Shown: positions 1-8,594 of the stretch, piece after piece
How positions within the stretch are numbered: position 1 is the first letter of the stretch
Layout: every line of letters starts with the position of its first letter
Assembly: GCA_964458775.1 (NCBI GenBank)
Contig: CAYWLQ010000006.1
Span: 1 to 64,000, forward strand
DNA length: 64,000 nt
Origin: CAYWLQ01 sp964458775
Lineage (GTDB): Bacteria; Myxococcota_A; Polyangia; JAAYKL01
Reading direction: 5' to 3'
Notes under the pieces: model-generated
What the model was told of the DNA's origin: nothing
The model's database searches: none
The model's input: the letters and a program-made list of their open reading frames with translations, nothing else
Translations under genes and position numbers: made by a program

Positions 1-103
1 CCGTAGATCAGAGACTGAGATCGCTGTCAAGAAATATATGACCAGGTAGTACTAAATAGCTTCCCTCTAGTAATTGGGGTTTCTACATGTCAGCTCTTTT
101 TGA

Positions 104-877
104 CTATTGTTCTTGTCCGGGCGGAAGTATCGAAGGAATTTCTTTAGGTTTATAAATAAGAATCCTAAAGCAGTTGGCACATTGATATATTTTATCATAT
201 CGATGCAGATCATTGTATGTCTGTGCCAGAATTTCCATGTTGCATCCTTGACAGCATCCGTCCTTCGCTTCAACTACGGCTCTTCCAAGCCTTTTTCGAA
301 TACGATCATACAATCTCAACGTCTGCGGAGAAATCCGACTTGCCGTTGCATTTCGTTTTTCCAATCCCATGTCTATCTGAGCTTGTAATTCCAACATGCG
401 AGTTTTGGCTTCTTCTTCGCTGGCTTTGAGATGAGATTCAAGTTCGACAAACTCTTTTGTGTGATCTTCAATGGTCGCTCTGTATTGCTCAACCGCTTCC
501 ATTACTTTAATGGCTTCTTCTTCGCGATCCTGAATACTTTTTCGTACGGTTTCAATTTCGCGCTGAGCGGCTTTTTGCTCTTTTTCGTTTCTGACAACTT
601 GTAGTTTGTTTTTACTTTTTCCGAGGAGGGTGTTCTGTGTGGCGATTTCTTTGTCTCTTTCCAGTCGCCATTCTTCAGCTTCTCTCAGTCGCTGCTTTTC
701 TTTTTCGAGAAGAGCAGCGACATGTTCAACCTCCGATTTCATCTCCTCAAGGTTTTTTGGAATTGCCTTGAGTTCATTTTCTATCTCCAGCGTTTGGAGG
801 TCCAGGGATTGTAACTCTTCCAGGGCGTCGAGTTCAGATTTCAATTTCTTTACCCCTTGTAAATGGCCAATTTTCAA
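104..877 (-). CDS. C4-type zinc-ribbon coiled-coil protein (zf-RING_7/DUF164-like)
   Basis: The 257-residue protein has a long charged coiled coil (about residues 10-185) followed by a C-terminal zinc ribbon with two Cys pairs, CCQGC and CANC. This is the layout of the zf-RING_7/CT398-like family, whose exact role is unknown; nucleic-acid or complex-assembly roles have been proposed. The start is TTG, not ATG, and was chosen because the family's opening (hydrophobic heptads right after the start) begins there. The gene lies 30 bp downstream of a tRNA read in the same direction. Confidence 0.8.
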   Translation of the reverse strand: MKIGHLQGVKKLKSELDALEELQSLDLQTLEIENELKAIPKNLEEMKSEVEHVAALLEKEKQRLREAEEWRLERDKEIATQNTLLGKSKNKLQVVRNEKEQKAAQREIETVRKSIQDREEEAIKVMEAVEQYRATIEDHTKEFVELESHLKASEEEAKTRMLELQAQIDMGLEKRNATASRISPQTLRLYDRIRKRLGRAVVEAKDGCCQGCNMEILAQTYNDLHRYDKIYQCANCFRILIYKPKEIPSILPPGQEQ

Positions 878-907
878 TATAGCCCCTTTTCAGGGCTTTA
901 ACTTTAG

Positions 908-982
908 TGGGCCCGTCCAGAATCGAACTGGAAACCGCCCGGTTATGAGCCGGGAGCTCTGACCTAGTTGAGCTACGGGCCC
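908..982 (-). tRNA. tRNA with CAU anticodon (Met or Ile2)
   Basis: On the minus strand the sequence folds as a cloverleaf. The 7-bp acceptor stem is GGGCCCG/CGGGCCC, the D arm contains TAGCTCA, the anticodon stem CCCGG/CCGGG encloses loop CTCATAA (anticodon CAT), and the T arm carries GTTCGATTC. The discriminator base is A and CCA is not encoded. CAU can be elongator Met or the lysidine-modified Ile2; identity cannot be settled by eye. Confidence 0.88.
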
Positions 983-1078
983 CGAAAGGCGGCGCGATTA
1001 TACGAGTGTGTCTTTTTCGATGCAAGCTTGTTTATCATCTGATATTGAAAAGATTCTTGAGGAGGCGTTTAAAACATC

Positions 1079-2110
1079 ATGAAAATTGGCATTGTAGGAT
1101 TCGCAAGTTCTGGAAAAACAACTATTTTTAACGCATTGACCGGTTTGTCGGCTCCCACCGGATTCGGCGGCGGAAAAATTAATTTAGGTAGCATAAAAGT
1201 GCCGGATAAAAGGATAGACAGGCTCGCAGAGCTCGCAAATCCAAAAAAAATCACTTATGCAGAGATTGCTTTTGCTGATGTTCCGGGCGGACGTTCCGGA
1301 AGCGGAATTGACCCGGAAACTATCGGAAAGATACGCGAAATGGATGCTTTAGTTCAGGTTATTCGCGGTTTTGATGACGGATCAGGTGTTCCTGATACAC
1401 AAAAAGTTTTTTTAAATTTTGAGGATGAGCTGATAATTGCGGATATGCAGGTGGCGGAAAAACGAATTGAACGACTAAAAAAAGATCGGTCCAACCCCAA
1501 ACAGCTCGAAACTTTGGAGCGTTGTTTAGAAGCTTTGTCAAATGAAATTCCTTTAAGATGCGTTTCTTTTTCTGAAGAAGAAAAGTCATCTCTCAGCGGA
1601 TTTGCTTTTGTTTCACTTAAACCGATGCTGGCAATAGTAAGCGTTTCTGAGAATGATGCAACTAAACCCTTACCGGAAGAGTTTAAAAACAAAGCCGAAA
1701 AACGAGGTGTAGAGGTTATTCCGCTATGCGGTTCGGTAGAAGCCGAAATTGCAGCGTTGGATCCTTCCGATCAAAAGGAATTTTTGGCGGATTTGGGATT
1801 GGAAGAGCCGGCTTCAACCAGGTTTATTCAGGCTGCGTTTCGAATGCTGAATCTTATATCATTTTTAACTCACGGTCCCGATGAATGTCGCGCCTGGCCT
1901 ATACCAAGAGACAGTACCGCCGTTCGTGCCGCTGCAGCCGTTCACTCTGATATTGCCAGAGGATTTATTAGAGCTGAAGTGGTTCATTTTGATGATATGG
2001 ATAAGCTCGAGACCGAAGCAGCGTGTAAAAAGGCCGGAAAATTTAGGGTGGAAGGCAAAGAATACATTGTGCAGGACGGTGACATTTGCCATTTTCGTTT
2101 TAATGTGTGA
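1079..2110 (+). CDS. ychF: YchF/Obg-family P-loop ATPase
   Basis: The 343-residue protein has an N-terminal P-loop (GFASSGKTT, residues 7-15) and a DVPGG switch-II motif. Its C-terminal TGS domain carries the family's ending, GxxExRAWxIPxxxTA through GKxRVEGKxYIVxDGDxxHFRFNV. YchF binds ATP more readily than GTP, associates with ribosomes and acts in stress translation control. It is slightly shorter than typical YchF (about 363 aa) and its G-domain is divergent. A purine-rich GAGGAGG lies upstream of the ATG. thiC follows 32 bp downstream, so the two are probably co-transcribed. Confidence 0.87.
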   Translation: MKIGIVGFASSGKTTIFNALTGLSAPTGFGGGKINLGSIKVPDKRIDRLAELANPKKITYAEIAFADVPGGRSGSGIDPETIGKIREMDALVQVIRGFDDGSGVPDTQKVFLNFEDELIIADMQVAEKRIERLKKDRSNPKQLETLERCLEALSNEIPLRCVSFSEEEKSSLSGFAFVSLKPMLAIVSVSENDATKPLPEEFKNKAEKRGVEVIPLCGSVEAEIAALDPSDQKEFLADLGLEEPASTRFIQAAFRMLNLISFLTHGPDECRAWPIPRDSTAVRAAAAVHSDIARGFIRAEVVHFDDMDKLETEAACKKAGKFRVEGKEYIVQDGDICHFRFNV

Positions 2111-2142
2111 GCTTGGAGTAGGTCTTTTTAAGGAGTGTTGAA

Positions 2143-3456
2143 TTGATAAAAGATAGAACAAAATTTGGAACCAAAGATGCGGTTACTCAGCTTCATTTTG
2201 CCAAAAGGGGAGATTTGACCTCAGAAATGATTAGAGTTGCGGAAAGAGAAAAAATTTCTTCCGAAACCGTAATGAAAGAAATCGCTGCAGGGCGGCTTGT
2301 AATACCTTCGAATATTCATCATCAGAATCTCGATCCTCAGGGAATAGGAGATGCTGTATGTTGTAAAATCAACACAAATATAGGAGGCTCTCCGGTACGT
2401 TCAGACGCATCTGAAGAACTCAAGAAGCTGAAGCTGGCTTTGATGCTGGGTTCTGACGCAGTAATGGACCTTACAGTGGGACCTCATATAGTCGAAATAA
2501 GACAAACCTTGCTCGACAATTGTCCTGCGCCTCTTGGAACGGTTCCTATTTACGAAGAAATAGAACGTATAGATGATGTACTGGATATGACCGCAGAAGG
2601 CCTTCTGGACGTTATTGAGCGTCAAGCGGAACAAGGTGTAGATTTTATGACCGTGCATGCGGGTCTCTTAAAAGAACACGTTCCCTTGGCCGTAAAACGT
2701 GTTTGCGGCATAGTAAGCAGAGGCGGGTCGCTGACAGCCAGGTGGATGGCCCATCACGATAAAGAAAATCCTCTTTATGAGAATTTTGATCGACTGCTTG
2801 ATATTTGTCGTAAACATGACGTTACCTTAAGTTTGGGTGACGGTCTGCGCCCCGGATGCTTGGCTGATGCAAGTGACGAGGCTCAGTTTGCCGAGCTGGC
2901 CGCCTTGGGTCGTTTGGTTAAACGCTGTTACGAAGCCGAAGTGCAAGTAATGGTCGAAGGGCCCGGACATGTTCCGTTCGACCAAATAGCTATGAACATG
3001 CAAAAAGAAAGAGAACTGTGTTACGAAGCGCCGTTCTACATTTTGGGGCCTATAGTAACCGACATTGCGCCGGGTTATGATCATATAACTTCGGCAATAG
3101 GTGCAACCATGGGAGCGTTCAGCGGGGCTTCAATGCTTTGTTATGTTACCCCTCGTGAACATCTGGGACTTCCCAACCTCGAAGACGTTAGACAAGGTGT
3201 GGTGGCTTATAAAATCGCCGCTCATGCAGCTGATATTGCCAGAAAACGCCCCGGCGCAAGAGACAGAGACGATGCTCTTTCTAAAGCTAGAGCCGCTTTT
3301 AATTGGCAAGAAGTGTTCAATTTATCCATTGATCCTCAAAGGGCGAGGGTAATGCACGAAGAATCCAACATTAATCCGGAAGATATTATGACAGACTACT
3401 GCTCAATGTGCGGGCCCAAGCATTGTGCAATGAAAGTTTCGAGTCAGCTCAAGTAA
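2143..3456 (+). CDS. thiC: Phosphomethylpyrimidine synthase ThiC
   Basis: This 437-residue protein is the radical-SAM enzyme that rearranges aminoimidazole ribotide to HMP phosphate for thiamine. The C-terminal CxxCxxxxC cluster motif is present (C420, C423, C428), as are EGPGHVP and the conserved C-terminal half. The length fits the short ThiC form common in anaerobes. The start is TTG, preceded by AAGGAG. There is no room for a TPP riboswitch in the 32 bp after ychF. The next two genes encode a dehydratase-like protein and an activase, suggesting a specific electron-delivery context. A 5-hydroxybenzimidazole synthase (BzaF) paralogue is the main alternative. Confidence 0.93.
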   Translation: MIKDRTKFGTKDAVTQLHFAKRGDLTSEMIRVAEREKISSETVMKEIAAGRLVIPSNIHHQNLDPQGIGDAVCCKINTNIGGSPVRSDASEELKKLKLALMLGSDAVMDLTVGPHIVEIRQTLLDNCPAPLGTVPIYEEIERIDDVLDMTAEGLLDVIERQAEQGVDFMTVHAGLLKEHVPLAVKRVCGIVSRGGSLTARWMAHHDKENPLYENFDRLLDICRKHDVTLSLGDGLRPGCLADASDEAQFAELAALGRLVKRCYEAEVQVMVEGPGHVPFDQIAMNMQKERELCYEAPFYILGPIVTDIAPGYDHITSAIGATMGAFSGASMLCYVTPREHLGLPNLEDVRQGVVAYKIAAHAADIARKRPGARDRDDALSKARAAFNWQEVFNLSIDPQRARVMHEESNINPEDIMTDYCSMCGPKHCAMKVSSQLK

Positions 3457-3479
3457 AAAAAATAACAGAAGGCTTTTTT

Positions 3480-4292
3480 ATGCTGTTGGTAGCAGATACT
3501 TTGAATGAAATTCGCAAAAGCTCAAAAAAACTTGTAGGTTTTTACGGGTCTCCTCCAAGGGATATGCTTTTGAAAACTGCTTTGCAACACAATGCAAAGC
3601 TTGTTGATCTTGACGTGTATTACGGTGCTGAGCCCTTAAACATTGTTCCCAAAGCCTTTTGCCACATTATTCGCAACTGCGTGGACAATGCCTTGGCGCT
3701 TAAAGAGCAACTGGTTTGCGTGACGGCTGCCACCGGAAAAGAAAAATGTGACGCAGGTCGTTTTGCCGCAAGACTTATTCGCGAACATATAGGACATTTG
3801 GGTATTGAGGTAATTTTTACAGAAAGAGAAGATGCTCCTCCGTCTGCGTTGCCGCTTTTATGCGAGGCAAAAGGGTCCTTAAAAAAAAGAACCATTCGCA
3901 TTATGAGAGGTATTGTTGAACCCCTAACCGAAGCCGAAAAACAAGAAGCAACAGCGCTTGCATGCAAACCGACTCACGGGTTTTGGGGAACCCCGCCCCA
4001 TCCCATAGAAGTGTTGGATTTGTTTCCGGACACAACCCACATTTTTGGATGGACCAGATGCGTAGAACAAGAAACACCGGCCAATTTGGAGCTCGAAAAC
4101 TACGTTGTACAAGGCTTACCGACGGTTTTTTTTAGCCAAGGTTTTTGCCATAAAGCCGCTCTTGCCAAGTATTTGGCAGATAAACACGGCGGCATTCATG
4201 TTGATGTGCACGACACATTAAATGCAGCGGTTGTAGCAAAGATAGAGGCGTTTATCCGTCTTTCCGTACCGACGGGGAGTAAACTATCGTGA
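3480..4292 (+). CDS. 2-hydroxyacyl-CoA dehydratase (HgdB)-like protein
   Basis: A 270-residue protein starting at ATG 3480, 23 bp after thiC; an upstream in-frame start inside thiC was rejected. It resembles a reduced version of the 2-hydroxyacyl-CoA dehydratase D/B subunits: Rossmann-like strands (KLVGFYGSPPRD near the start), a central CVTAATGKEKCDAGRFAA stretch, and eight scattered Cys that could bind Fe-S. It is much shorter than true dehydratase subunits (about 380-430 aa). The family call rests mainly on its coupling by a GTGA overlap to an activase gene. No substrate can be assigned. It may be an electron-transfer partner rather than a dehydratase. Confidence 0.5.
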   Translation: MLLVADTLNEIRKSSKKLVGFYGSPPRDMLLKTALQHNAKLVDLDVYYGAEPLNIVPKAFCHIIRNCVDNALALKEQLVCVTAATGKEKCDAGRFAARLIREHIGHLGIEVIFTEREDAPPSALPLLCEAKGSLKKRTIRIMRGIVEPLTEAEKQEATALACKPTHGFWGTPPHPIEVLDLFPDTTHIFGWTRCVEQETPANLELENYVVQGLPTVFFSQGFCHKAALAKYLADKHGGIHVDVHDTLNAAVVAKIEAFIRLSVPTGSKLS

Positions 4293-5005
4293 TTTTGGGA
4301 GATGCCGGAAGTTCGTGGTGCAAAGTTTACGTTCTGGGAGACGATGAAGTACAAGTTCTTCCCGTTCAAAAAATGAATACACAAAATATGCGGTTTGCCT
4401 GGGGAACGGGACATACCGCCCGAAAAAGATCTGCAAATTTTGAAAACGACTTAATATCCCTTACAAAAGGAGCGTTGGCCCTGGTAGAAGAAGCAAACTT
4501 TACCGTGCTCGACCTGGGTTCAAGAGATGCAAAACTGGTGGGGTTTTCCGACCGAAGACCGACAAAGCTGGATTGGTCGGTGGGTTGCGCGGCCGCAACC
4601 GGTGCCACATTGGAAATGCTGGGAAGATTCTACGATATAGATTTCAACAAAATTGAGATTACCGAAGAATGGTCGCCCGTAACCTGCGGAACCTATGCTC
4701 TAGAAAGAATAATGGACGCAGTATCAAACGGAGATCCGGCAGCAGCAGCAGTAAGCAGGTTTGTGCATGGACTGGCAAAAAATGCATTTTCCTTTTCAGG
4801 AGAACCAAAAAAACTCTATTTATCCGGAGGCTTTACCGGAAACAAAGCCTTCATGTCCGCCTTATCCAAATATACAGAAGTAGTTCCAATGGGCCGAACA
4901 GTCCCCCTGGCAGGCTTGTATGCATTCGCAGCCGAAAAAGATGCAAAATTAGGCAAAATGCCTCAAGCACTAAAACAAAGTAAATGCGCCAATCAAAAAA
5001 ATTAA
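4289..5005 (+). CDS. BadF/BcrA-family [4Fe-4S] activase ATPase
   Basis: A 238-residue ASKHA-fold ATPase related to the HgdC/BcrA activases that use ATP to fire low-potential electrons into a dehydratase-type partner. Visible elements are an N-terminal phosphate loop (DAGSS), both expected cluster Cys (C100 in GCAAATG and C133 in TCGTYALE) and a C-terminal LSGGFTGN adenosine-site motif. Keeping both Cys argues for a working redox activase that shares a cluster across a dimer. The GTG start overlaps the previous stop (GTGA), indicating translational coupling with the dehydratase-like gene. Family is fairly sure; the partner and reaction are inferred. Confidence 0.72.
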   Translation: MILGDAGSSWCKVYVLGDDEVQVLPVQKMNTQNMRFAWGTGHTARKRSANFENDLISLTKGALALVEEANFTVLDLGSRDAKLVGFSDRRPTKLDWSVGCAAATGATLEMLGRFYDIDFNKIEITEEWSPVTCGTYALERIMDAVSNGDPAAAAVSRFVHGLAKNAFSFSGEPKKLYLSGGFTGNKAFMSALSKYTEVVPMGRTVPLAGLYAFAAEKDAKLGKMPQALKQSKCANQKN

Positions 5006-5043
5006 GAACTCAATGAAAAACCCTAACCCAAAAGTGAGAAACC

Positions 5044-5071
5044 TTGACAACAAAACAATGTTGAGTACCTT
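5044..5071 (+). promoter_or_regulatory. Candidate sigma-70 promoter of tRNA-Thr
   Basis: A perfect -35 TTGACA (5044-5049) is followed after 16 bp by TACCTT (5066-5071), a weak -10. The predicted transcription start falls about 25 bp before the tRNA. Position and the strong -35 support the call; the -10 is poor. Confidence 0.4.
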
Positions 5072-5102
5072 ACCCTTCCAAGTCGCCCCAAAAGGCGAGC
5101 CG

Positions 5103-5178
5103 GCCAACATAGCTCAGTCGGTAGAGCAGCTGATTCGTAATCAGCAGGTCACCGGTTCAATTCCGGTTGTTGGCTCCA
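5103..5178 (+). tRNA. tRNA-Thr (CGU anticodon), island integration site
   Basis: The cloverleaf is clear: acceptor GCCAACA/TGTTGGC, D arm TAGCTCAGTCGGTAGAGCA, anticodon arm CTGAT-TCGTAAT-CAG with anticodon CGT, T arm GGTTCAATTCC, and an encoded CCA end. The 3' half (from the anticodon loop on) is duplicated at 15645-15690, showing that a mobile element integrated here and supplied the current 3' end. Confidence 0.95.
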
Positions 5179-5179
5179 G
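5134..5179 (+). repeat. Left attachment repeat (attL) in tRNA-Thr
   Basis: This 46-bp stretch, from the anticodon loop to one base past the CCA end, is identical to 15645-15690 in direct orientation. Similarity continues to 5195 with two mismatches (62 bp in all). It sits at the end of an intact tRNA with an integrase just downstream, the standard arrangement of tRNA-integrated islands. Confidence 0.95.
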
Positions 5180-5245
5180 GTAAACCCTTGAAATTGTAGT
5201 TGTTTTCTGGTTTTCGATTTGTGCCGAAAGTCTTTGAAATAGAAC

Positions 5246-5366
5246 TTTGGGACACTCATGGGACAATTGTTCCCAACAGTTGACAATCAGAAGCTTGGAA
5301 GTCACCATCATAATTGATTTTTGCGAAAGTTGTCCCAATAGTGTCCAAAATGTATTTGGGACAATT
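5246..5366 (+). promoter_or_regulatory. Cluster of TTTGGGACAA-type sites, putative integrase arm sites
   Basis: The 298 bp between tRNA and integrase contain repeated copies of a TGGGACA core. They are at 5246-5254 (+), 5259-5266 (+, continuing into TTCCCAA so nearly palindromic), 5330-5338 (TTGTCCCAA, - orientation) and 5355-5366 (+), plus a one-off variant near 5342 (-). The same core occurs twice in tandem beside the right repeat. Arm-type binding by the adjacent integrase is inferred from position and recurrence. Confidence 0.55.
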
Positions 5367-5477
5367 CTTTGAAACTGTTTTTATTGTTTTTTTTGTGAAT
5401 AGACTTGCTGATTAATAGTCCAATAGGCAGTTTTCGAATAACGATCGTTGATTGCCGTCTATAAAAAAAGGTGCCGC

Positions 5478-6605
5478 ATGCCATGTATAAACGAAAGAGT
5501 AGGGAAGGAAGGAAAGAAAAGCTACCGCGTAAGAGTGCGAGTAAAAGGACACCCGGAACAGACAGCATCCTTCAAGCGTAAAACCGATGCAATACTGTGG
5601 GCACAGAAGACCGAAGCCGAGATCCGAGACGGGAAGTATTTTCCAAAAAGCGCCGCCAAGCGTACCGCGTTGAAAGATATCATCAATCGTTATGTAAAAG
5701 AAGTGCTACCAAACAAGAAAGCCGGTAGTAGACGCGCTCAGAATTATCAGCTCGAATGGTGGAAAGAACAACTTGGAGCCTATACACTAGACCGTGTAAC
5801 CCCTGCTATCATTGCCGAGTACCGAGACAAGTTGTTTAAAGAGAAAAGGCCGATAGGCAAGAAAGCAAGAATTGCCGAGCAAGTTGATAAAAACGGCAAA
5901 TTACCTACAAAAGAAAAGAAACGTTCTCCTGCAACCGTGGCAAGGTTTATGGCAGCGCTCTCTCATGTATTTACGGTTGCCATGAAAGAGTGGCAAATCG
6001 TAGATGACAACCCGTTTCGCAAAGTCACTAAACCCAAAGAGCCGAAGGGAATCGTCCGCTTTTTGGATGACGAAGAGCGAGAAAGACTGCTCAAGGCATG
6101 CAAGGAAAGCACCTGCAAGGATCTTTATACGGCTGTAGTAATTGCTTTGTCTACCGGATGTCGTCGCGGTGAGTTGATGAATCTCCGCTGGCCGCAAGTC
6201 AACCTTGAAAGAGGTTTGCTAACTTTCGAGGATACCAAGAACAATGAAAGAAGAAGCGCGCCGCTAGTCAGTCACGCACTTGAATTGATGAAAAAGCGTT
6301 TCAAGTTAAGGCGAATCGATTCTGACCTAGTATTTCCGGGAAGACGGAAAGACAAACCGATTGAGCTGGAAAGACCCTGGCATAATGCTCTCAACGCTGC
6401 CGGCATCAAGAATTTCCGCTGGCACGATCTTCGACATTCTGCTGCCTCATACCTAGTCATGAACGGCGCAACGCCCTCCGAAGTTGCTGAAGTACTCGGA
6501 CACAAAACACTCCAGATGGTTAAACGGTACGCACACCTGAGCCAAGCGCATACATCAAAGGTTGTTACTGCAATGAACGAGAAGATTTTCGGAAAGGGGG
6601 GATAA
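5478..6605 (+). CDS. Tyrosine recombinase / island integrase
   Basis: A 375-residue phage-type integrase. The N-terminus has an arm-binding-like domain, followed by a SAM-like core-binding domain and a C-terminal catalytic domain. The catalytic set is visible: R229 (GCRRGEL), H316 and R319 (HDLRH), H342 (LGHKT) and Y351 (KRYAHL). ATG 5478 is preferred over an upstream TTG because AAAGGTG precedes it and the domain starts right away. It lies about 300 bp from the tRNA end, as expected for the enzyme that made the 46-bp repeats. The next gene starts 3 bp after its stop. Confidence 0.93.
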   Translation: MPCINERVGKEGKKSYRVRVRVKGHPEQTASFKRKTDAILWAQKTEAEIRDGKYFPKSAAKRTALKDIINRYVKEVLPNKKAGSRRAQNYQLEWWKEQLGAYTLDRVTPAIIAEYRDKLFKEKRPIGKKARIAEQVDKNGKLPTKEKKRSPATVARFMAALSHVFTVAMKEWQIVDDNPFRKVTKPKEPKGIVRFLDDEERERLLKACKESTCKDLYTAVVIALSTGCRRGELMNLRWPQVNLERGLLTFEDTKNNERRSAPLVSHALELMKKRFKLRRIDSDLVFPGRRKDKPIELERPWHNALNAAGIKNFRWHDLRHSAASYLVMNGATPSEVAEVLGHKTLQMVKRYAHLSQAHTSKVVTAMNEKIFGKGG

Positions 6606-6608
6606 GTA

Positions 6609-7412
6609 ATGCCGCGTAAAAAGAAAGATCTCTTTGAGTTAAGACAGAAATTTCGAGAACAATTTGCTAAGAACTGCAAGAATTATCTTCATGCCCTTGT
6701 GCAAAGCACCAAGAAGCATGATAACCTTCCCTTAACAAATCGATGTGATCAGCGACAGCGTTTTCTGCGAGCATGTTTTGCTATTGAACCGGAAATGGTC
6801 AAGACACTCCAAAATGATGTCAAACCTCTATGTCCATCTGTACTTTCTCAACATAGTCCGGAATACGATTGCGCGCTTGATGATTGGCTTAACCGATTCA
6901 ACCTAAATTACGATTGGGTTCGTTGGAGTATCGATACAACATTAAGAAATTGGGACCGCTTTGACTGCAAAGGAGATGACGCCCCGACCGAAAGTAAACA
7001 AGAAGATAATTATGTTCCGTTGATCATTGCGAGTGGAGATGCGTCGCAATGCATCAACATAAACCCGCTGTTTGAATTTGCCTGTCCTTGGAATATTGCA
7101 ATGAACGGCATAGGCAACGAGTTTGAGGCGTTCTGTAACATGTTCAGTGAAGAGCTTTGTTGTCATCTTGAATTGCAGGTTAAAGCAGCACACGAGAACG
7201 GCATCACTTTTCCATGCAAAGAACAAGAAAGAAGGTATGCATCAAACGAAAAATTCGAATGGTTGGCAATGCGTGTTGTTCATAAATGGAAAAAAGCACA
7301 AATCGTCGAAAAATACAAAGTGGGCAACCCTAACAATCCCAAAGAAGCACAAAACCAAGTAAGAAAAGATATCAATGAACTTGCTCGTCAGGTTGGAGTG
7401 AAAACCAGATAG
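6609..7412 (+). CDS. Island protein of unknown function
   Basis: A 267-residue soluble protein with no family I recognise. It starts 3 bp after the integrase stop, with the GGGGGGA of the integrase end serving as ribosome binding site, so the two are surely co-transcribed. The N-terminus is basic (MPRKKKDLFELRQKF); the centre contains several Trp and acidic residues. The C-terminus (WLAMRVVHKWKKAQIVEKYKV and a following helix) could be a small helical nucleic-acid-binding end. Its tie to the integrase suggests a role in element maintenance, but nothing in the sequence shows it. Confidence 0.65.
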   Translation: MPRKKKDLFELRQKFREQFAKNCKNYLHALVQSTKKHDNLPLTNRCDQRQRFLRACFAIEPEMVKTLQNDVKPLCPSVLSQHSPEYDCALDDWLNRFNLNYDWVRWSIDTTLRNWDRFDCKGDDAPTESKQEDNYVPLIIASGDASQCININPLFEFACPWNIAMNGIGNEFEAFCNMFSEELCCHLELQVKAAHENGITFPCKEQERRYASNEKFEWLAMRVVHKWKKAQIVEKYKVGNPNNPKEAQNQVRKDINELARQVGVKTR

Positions 7413-7446
7413 AAACCGCTTAAGCTGTTGAAACTCTATCTATCCA

Positions 7447-7480
7447 GAGGGGGGCTAAATAGCCATTTCTAATCCCCCTC
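7447..7480. repeat. GC-rich stem-loop
   Basis: Arms GAGGGGG (7447-7453) and CCCCCTC (7474-7480) are perfectly complementary, and the loop holds a second short hairpin (GGCT-AAAT-AGCC). There is no T-run after it, so it is not a classic terminator. It lies 35 bp after the previous gene and could be an mRNA 3' stabiliser or a protein-binding site. Confidence 0.5.
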
Positions 7481-7558
7481 CCCAAATCATCACCGTCGCT
7501 TTAAACTCTTTGCAGATAGTGACAATCAGCCGCAGCTGTTTGCTTGAGGAGACAAAGA

Positions 7559-7762
7559 ATGAACGAAGTAACAACCAACTTAATCACGGTTTATCAATTT
7601 TGTTCCAAGTATGCCTGGCCGCCGATCGGTGGGCTTCGATGGCTTATTTTTAACGCAAAAGAAAACGGATTTTCGAAATGCATCGTACGAATTGGGCGGC
7701 GCGTGCTGATTGACGAAAAAGCGTTTGCAAAATGGGCAGAAGAGCATCGAGAGGAATGTTGA
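7559..7762 (+). CDS. Small excisionase-like / DNA-binding island protein
   Basis: A 67-residue protein starting at ATG 7559 behind GAGGAG; a TTG 15 bp upstream overlaps the ribosome binding site and was rejected. The pattern (…VYQFCSKYAWPPIGGLRWLIFNA…GRRVLIDEKAFAKWAEEH) matches the small MerR/AlpA-type winged helix used by excisionases and phage regulators: a helix-turn-helix, then an 'R.G.RV.ID...F..W' wing and last helix. An island with an integrase normally carries such a directionality factor. Function is inferred from fold pattern and context. Confidence 0.65.
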   Translation: MNEVTTNLITVYQFCSKYAWPPIGGLRWLIFNAKENGFSKCIVRIGRRVLIDEKAFAKWAEEHREEC

Positions 7763-7791
7763 AGTTAGTAAGCACTGATAAGGGGTTCTAA

Positions 7792-8400
7792 ATGGTTTTA
7801 TCGCGACAATGGACGCCCGTGTATTCGGACTTTTTTTCAGTTCCAATTCCAGGGACTGAGAAATTAAAGCCCAAAGATATCCTCTCCATAAGGATTGTGT
7901 TATTGGGCTTCTCATTTCTGATAAATGCTTACGCTTCCGAAGGTTCAGAATTTCTTGACCGAACGGCGTACTTCAATGAGTCGATGATTCGTCAGAAAAT
8001 TGGGAATATTATGACTGCGAAATGCTTGCGAAAAGCAATCGAAACGATCACGAAACTGAAAATTCTAAGGGAGGATGAAAACACGGTCGGATTGCCCGAA
8101 ATCCTTGTAGTTGGTCAGAAATATCGACGTCAAGTGTACAAAGAAGATCATCAACGTCGAAATCAAACTGCTAGCAATATGCCGGTAAGAGAAGAAAAGA
8201 AAAAAGAAAAAGAAAAAGAAAATAAACCGACCGGCATTTCGACCCCACAAGTGAATATTGAAACAAGTGAATTAGATCCCAAAGATCTTCGACTTTTGCA
8301 AGATGCTGATAAAAAAGCTCAGGTTATAAAAAGCGCTATGAATACCAGTGGTCGTGATCTGGTTCTGATTAATGATATTATAAACTCAAAATTTCGTTAA
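7792..8400 (+). CDS. DnaD/replisome-organiser-like protein (putative)
   Basis: A 202-residue protein starting at ATG 7792. The first about 110 residues look like a winged-helix domain: predicted helix, FNESMIRQKIGNIMTAKCLRKAIETI, then KLKILREDE. This resembles the N-terminal part of phage replisome organisers. A highly charged linker rich in Lys and Glu (residues about 135-145) leads to a short helical tail. A replication or replication-initiation role fits its place after a small excisionase-like gene, but the similarity is weak. Confidence 0.5.
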   Translation: MVLSRQWTPVYSDFFSVPIPGTEKLKPKDILSIRIVLLGFSFLINAYASEGSEFLDRTAYFNESMIRQKIGNIMTAKCLRKAIETITKLKILREDENTVGLPEILVVGQKYRRQVYKEDHQRRNQTASNMPVREEKKKEKEKENKPTGISTPQVNIETSELDPKDLRLLQDADKKAQVIKSAMNTSGRDLVLINDIINSKFR

Positions 8401-8594
8401 AAAATGTTAACACAGAAAAATTTAAGACAAAGGAAACAAAGAGAACAAAAAGTTTCGGTTAGGATTTATCCAAATCTCAGTGAAATCCCGATTGCCCTCC
8501 CGGTTTTCCTAGTTTTTCCGCCGGTTCATTCCGGTTAAATTGTAGGTTTTTTTTGGCGTAAAAACACAATTTACAAGATCAGCGTTTAAGAAAA

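Noticed and set aside
1..103. Possible structured RNA (RNase P RNA is often next to the zinc-ribbon gene in deltaproteobacteria)
   Set aside because: On the minus strand I see GAGCTGAC but none of the conserved GGAAAGTCCGGGC core in the 103 bp available.
2111..2142. TPP riboswitch before thiC
   Set aside because: Only 32 bp separate ychF from thiC, too short for the fold.
7447..7480. Rho-independent terminator after the 267-residue island gene
   Set aside because: The stem is strong but no T-tract follows on either strand.
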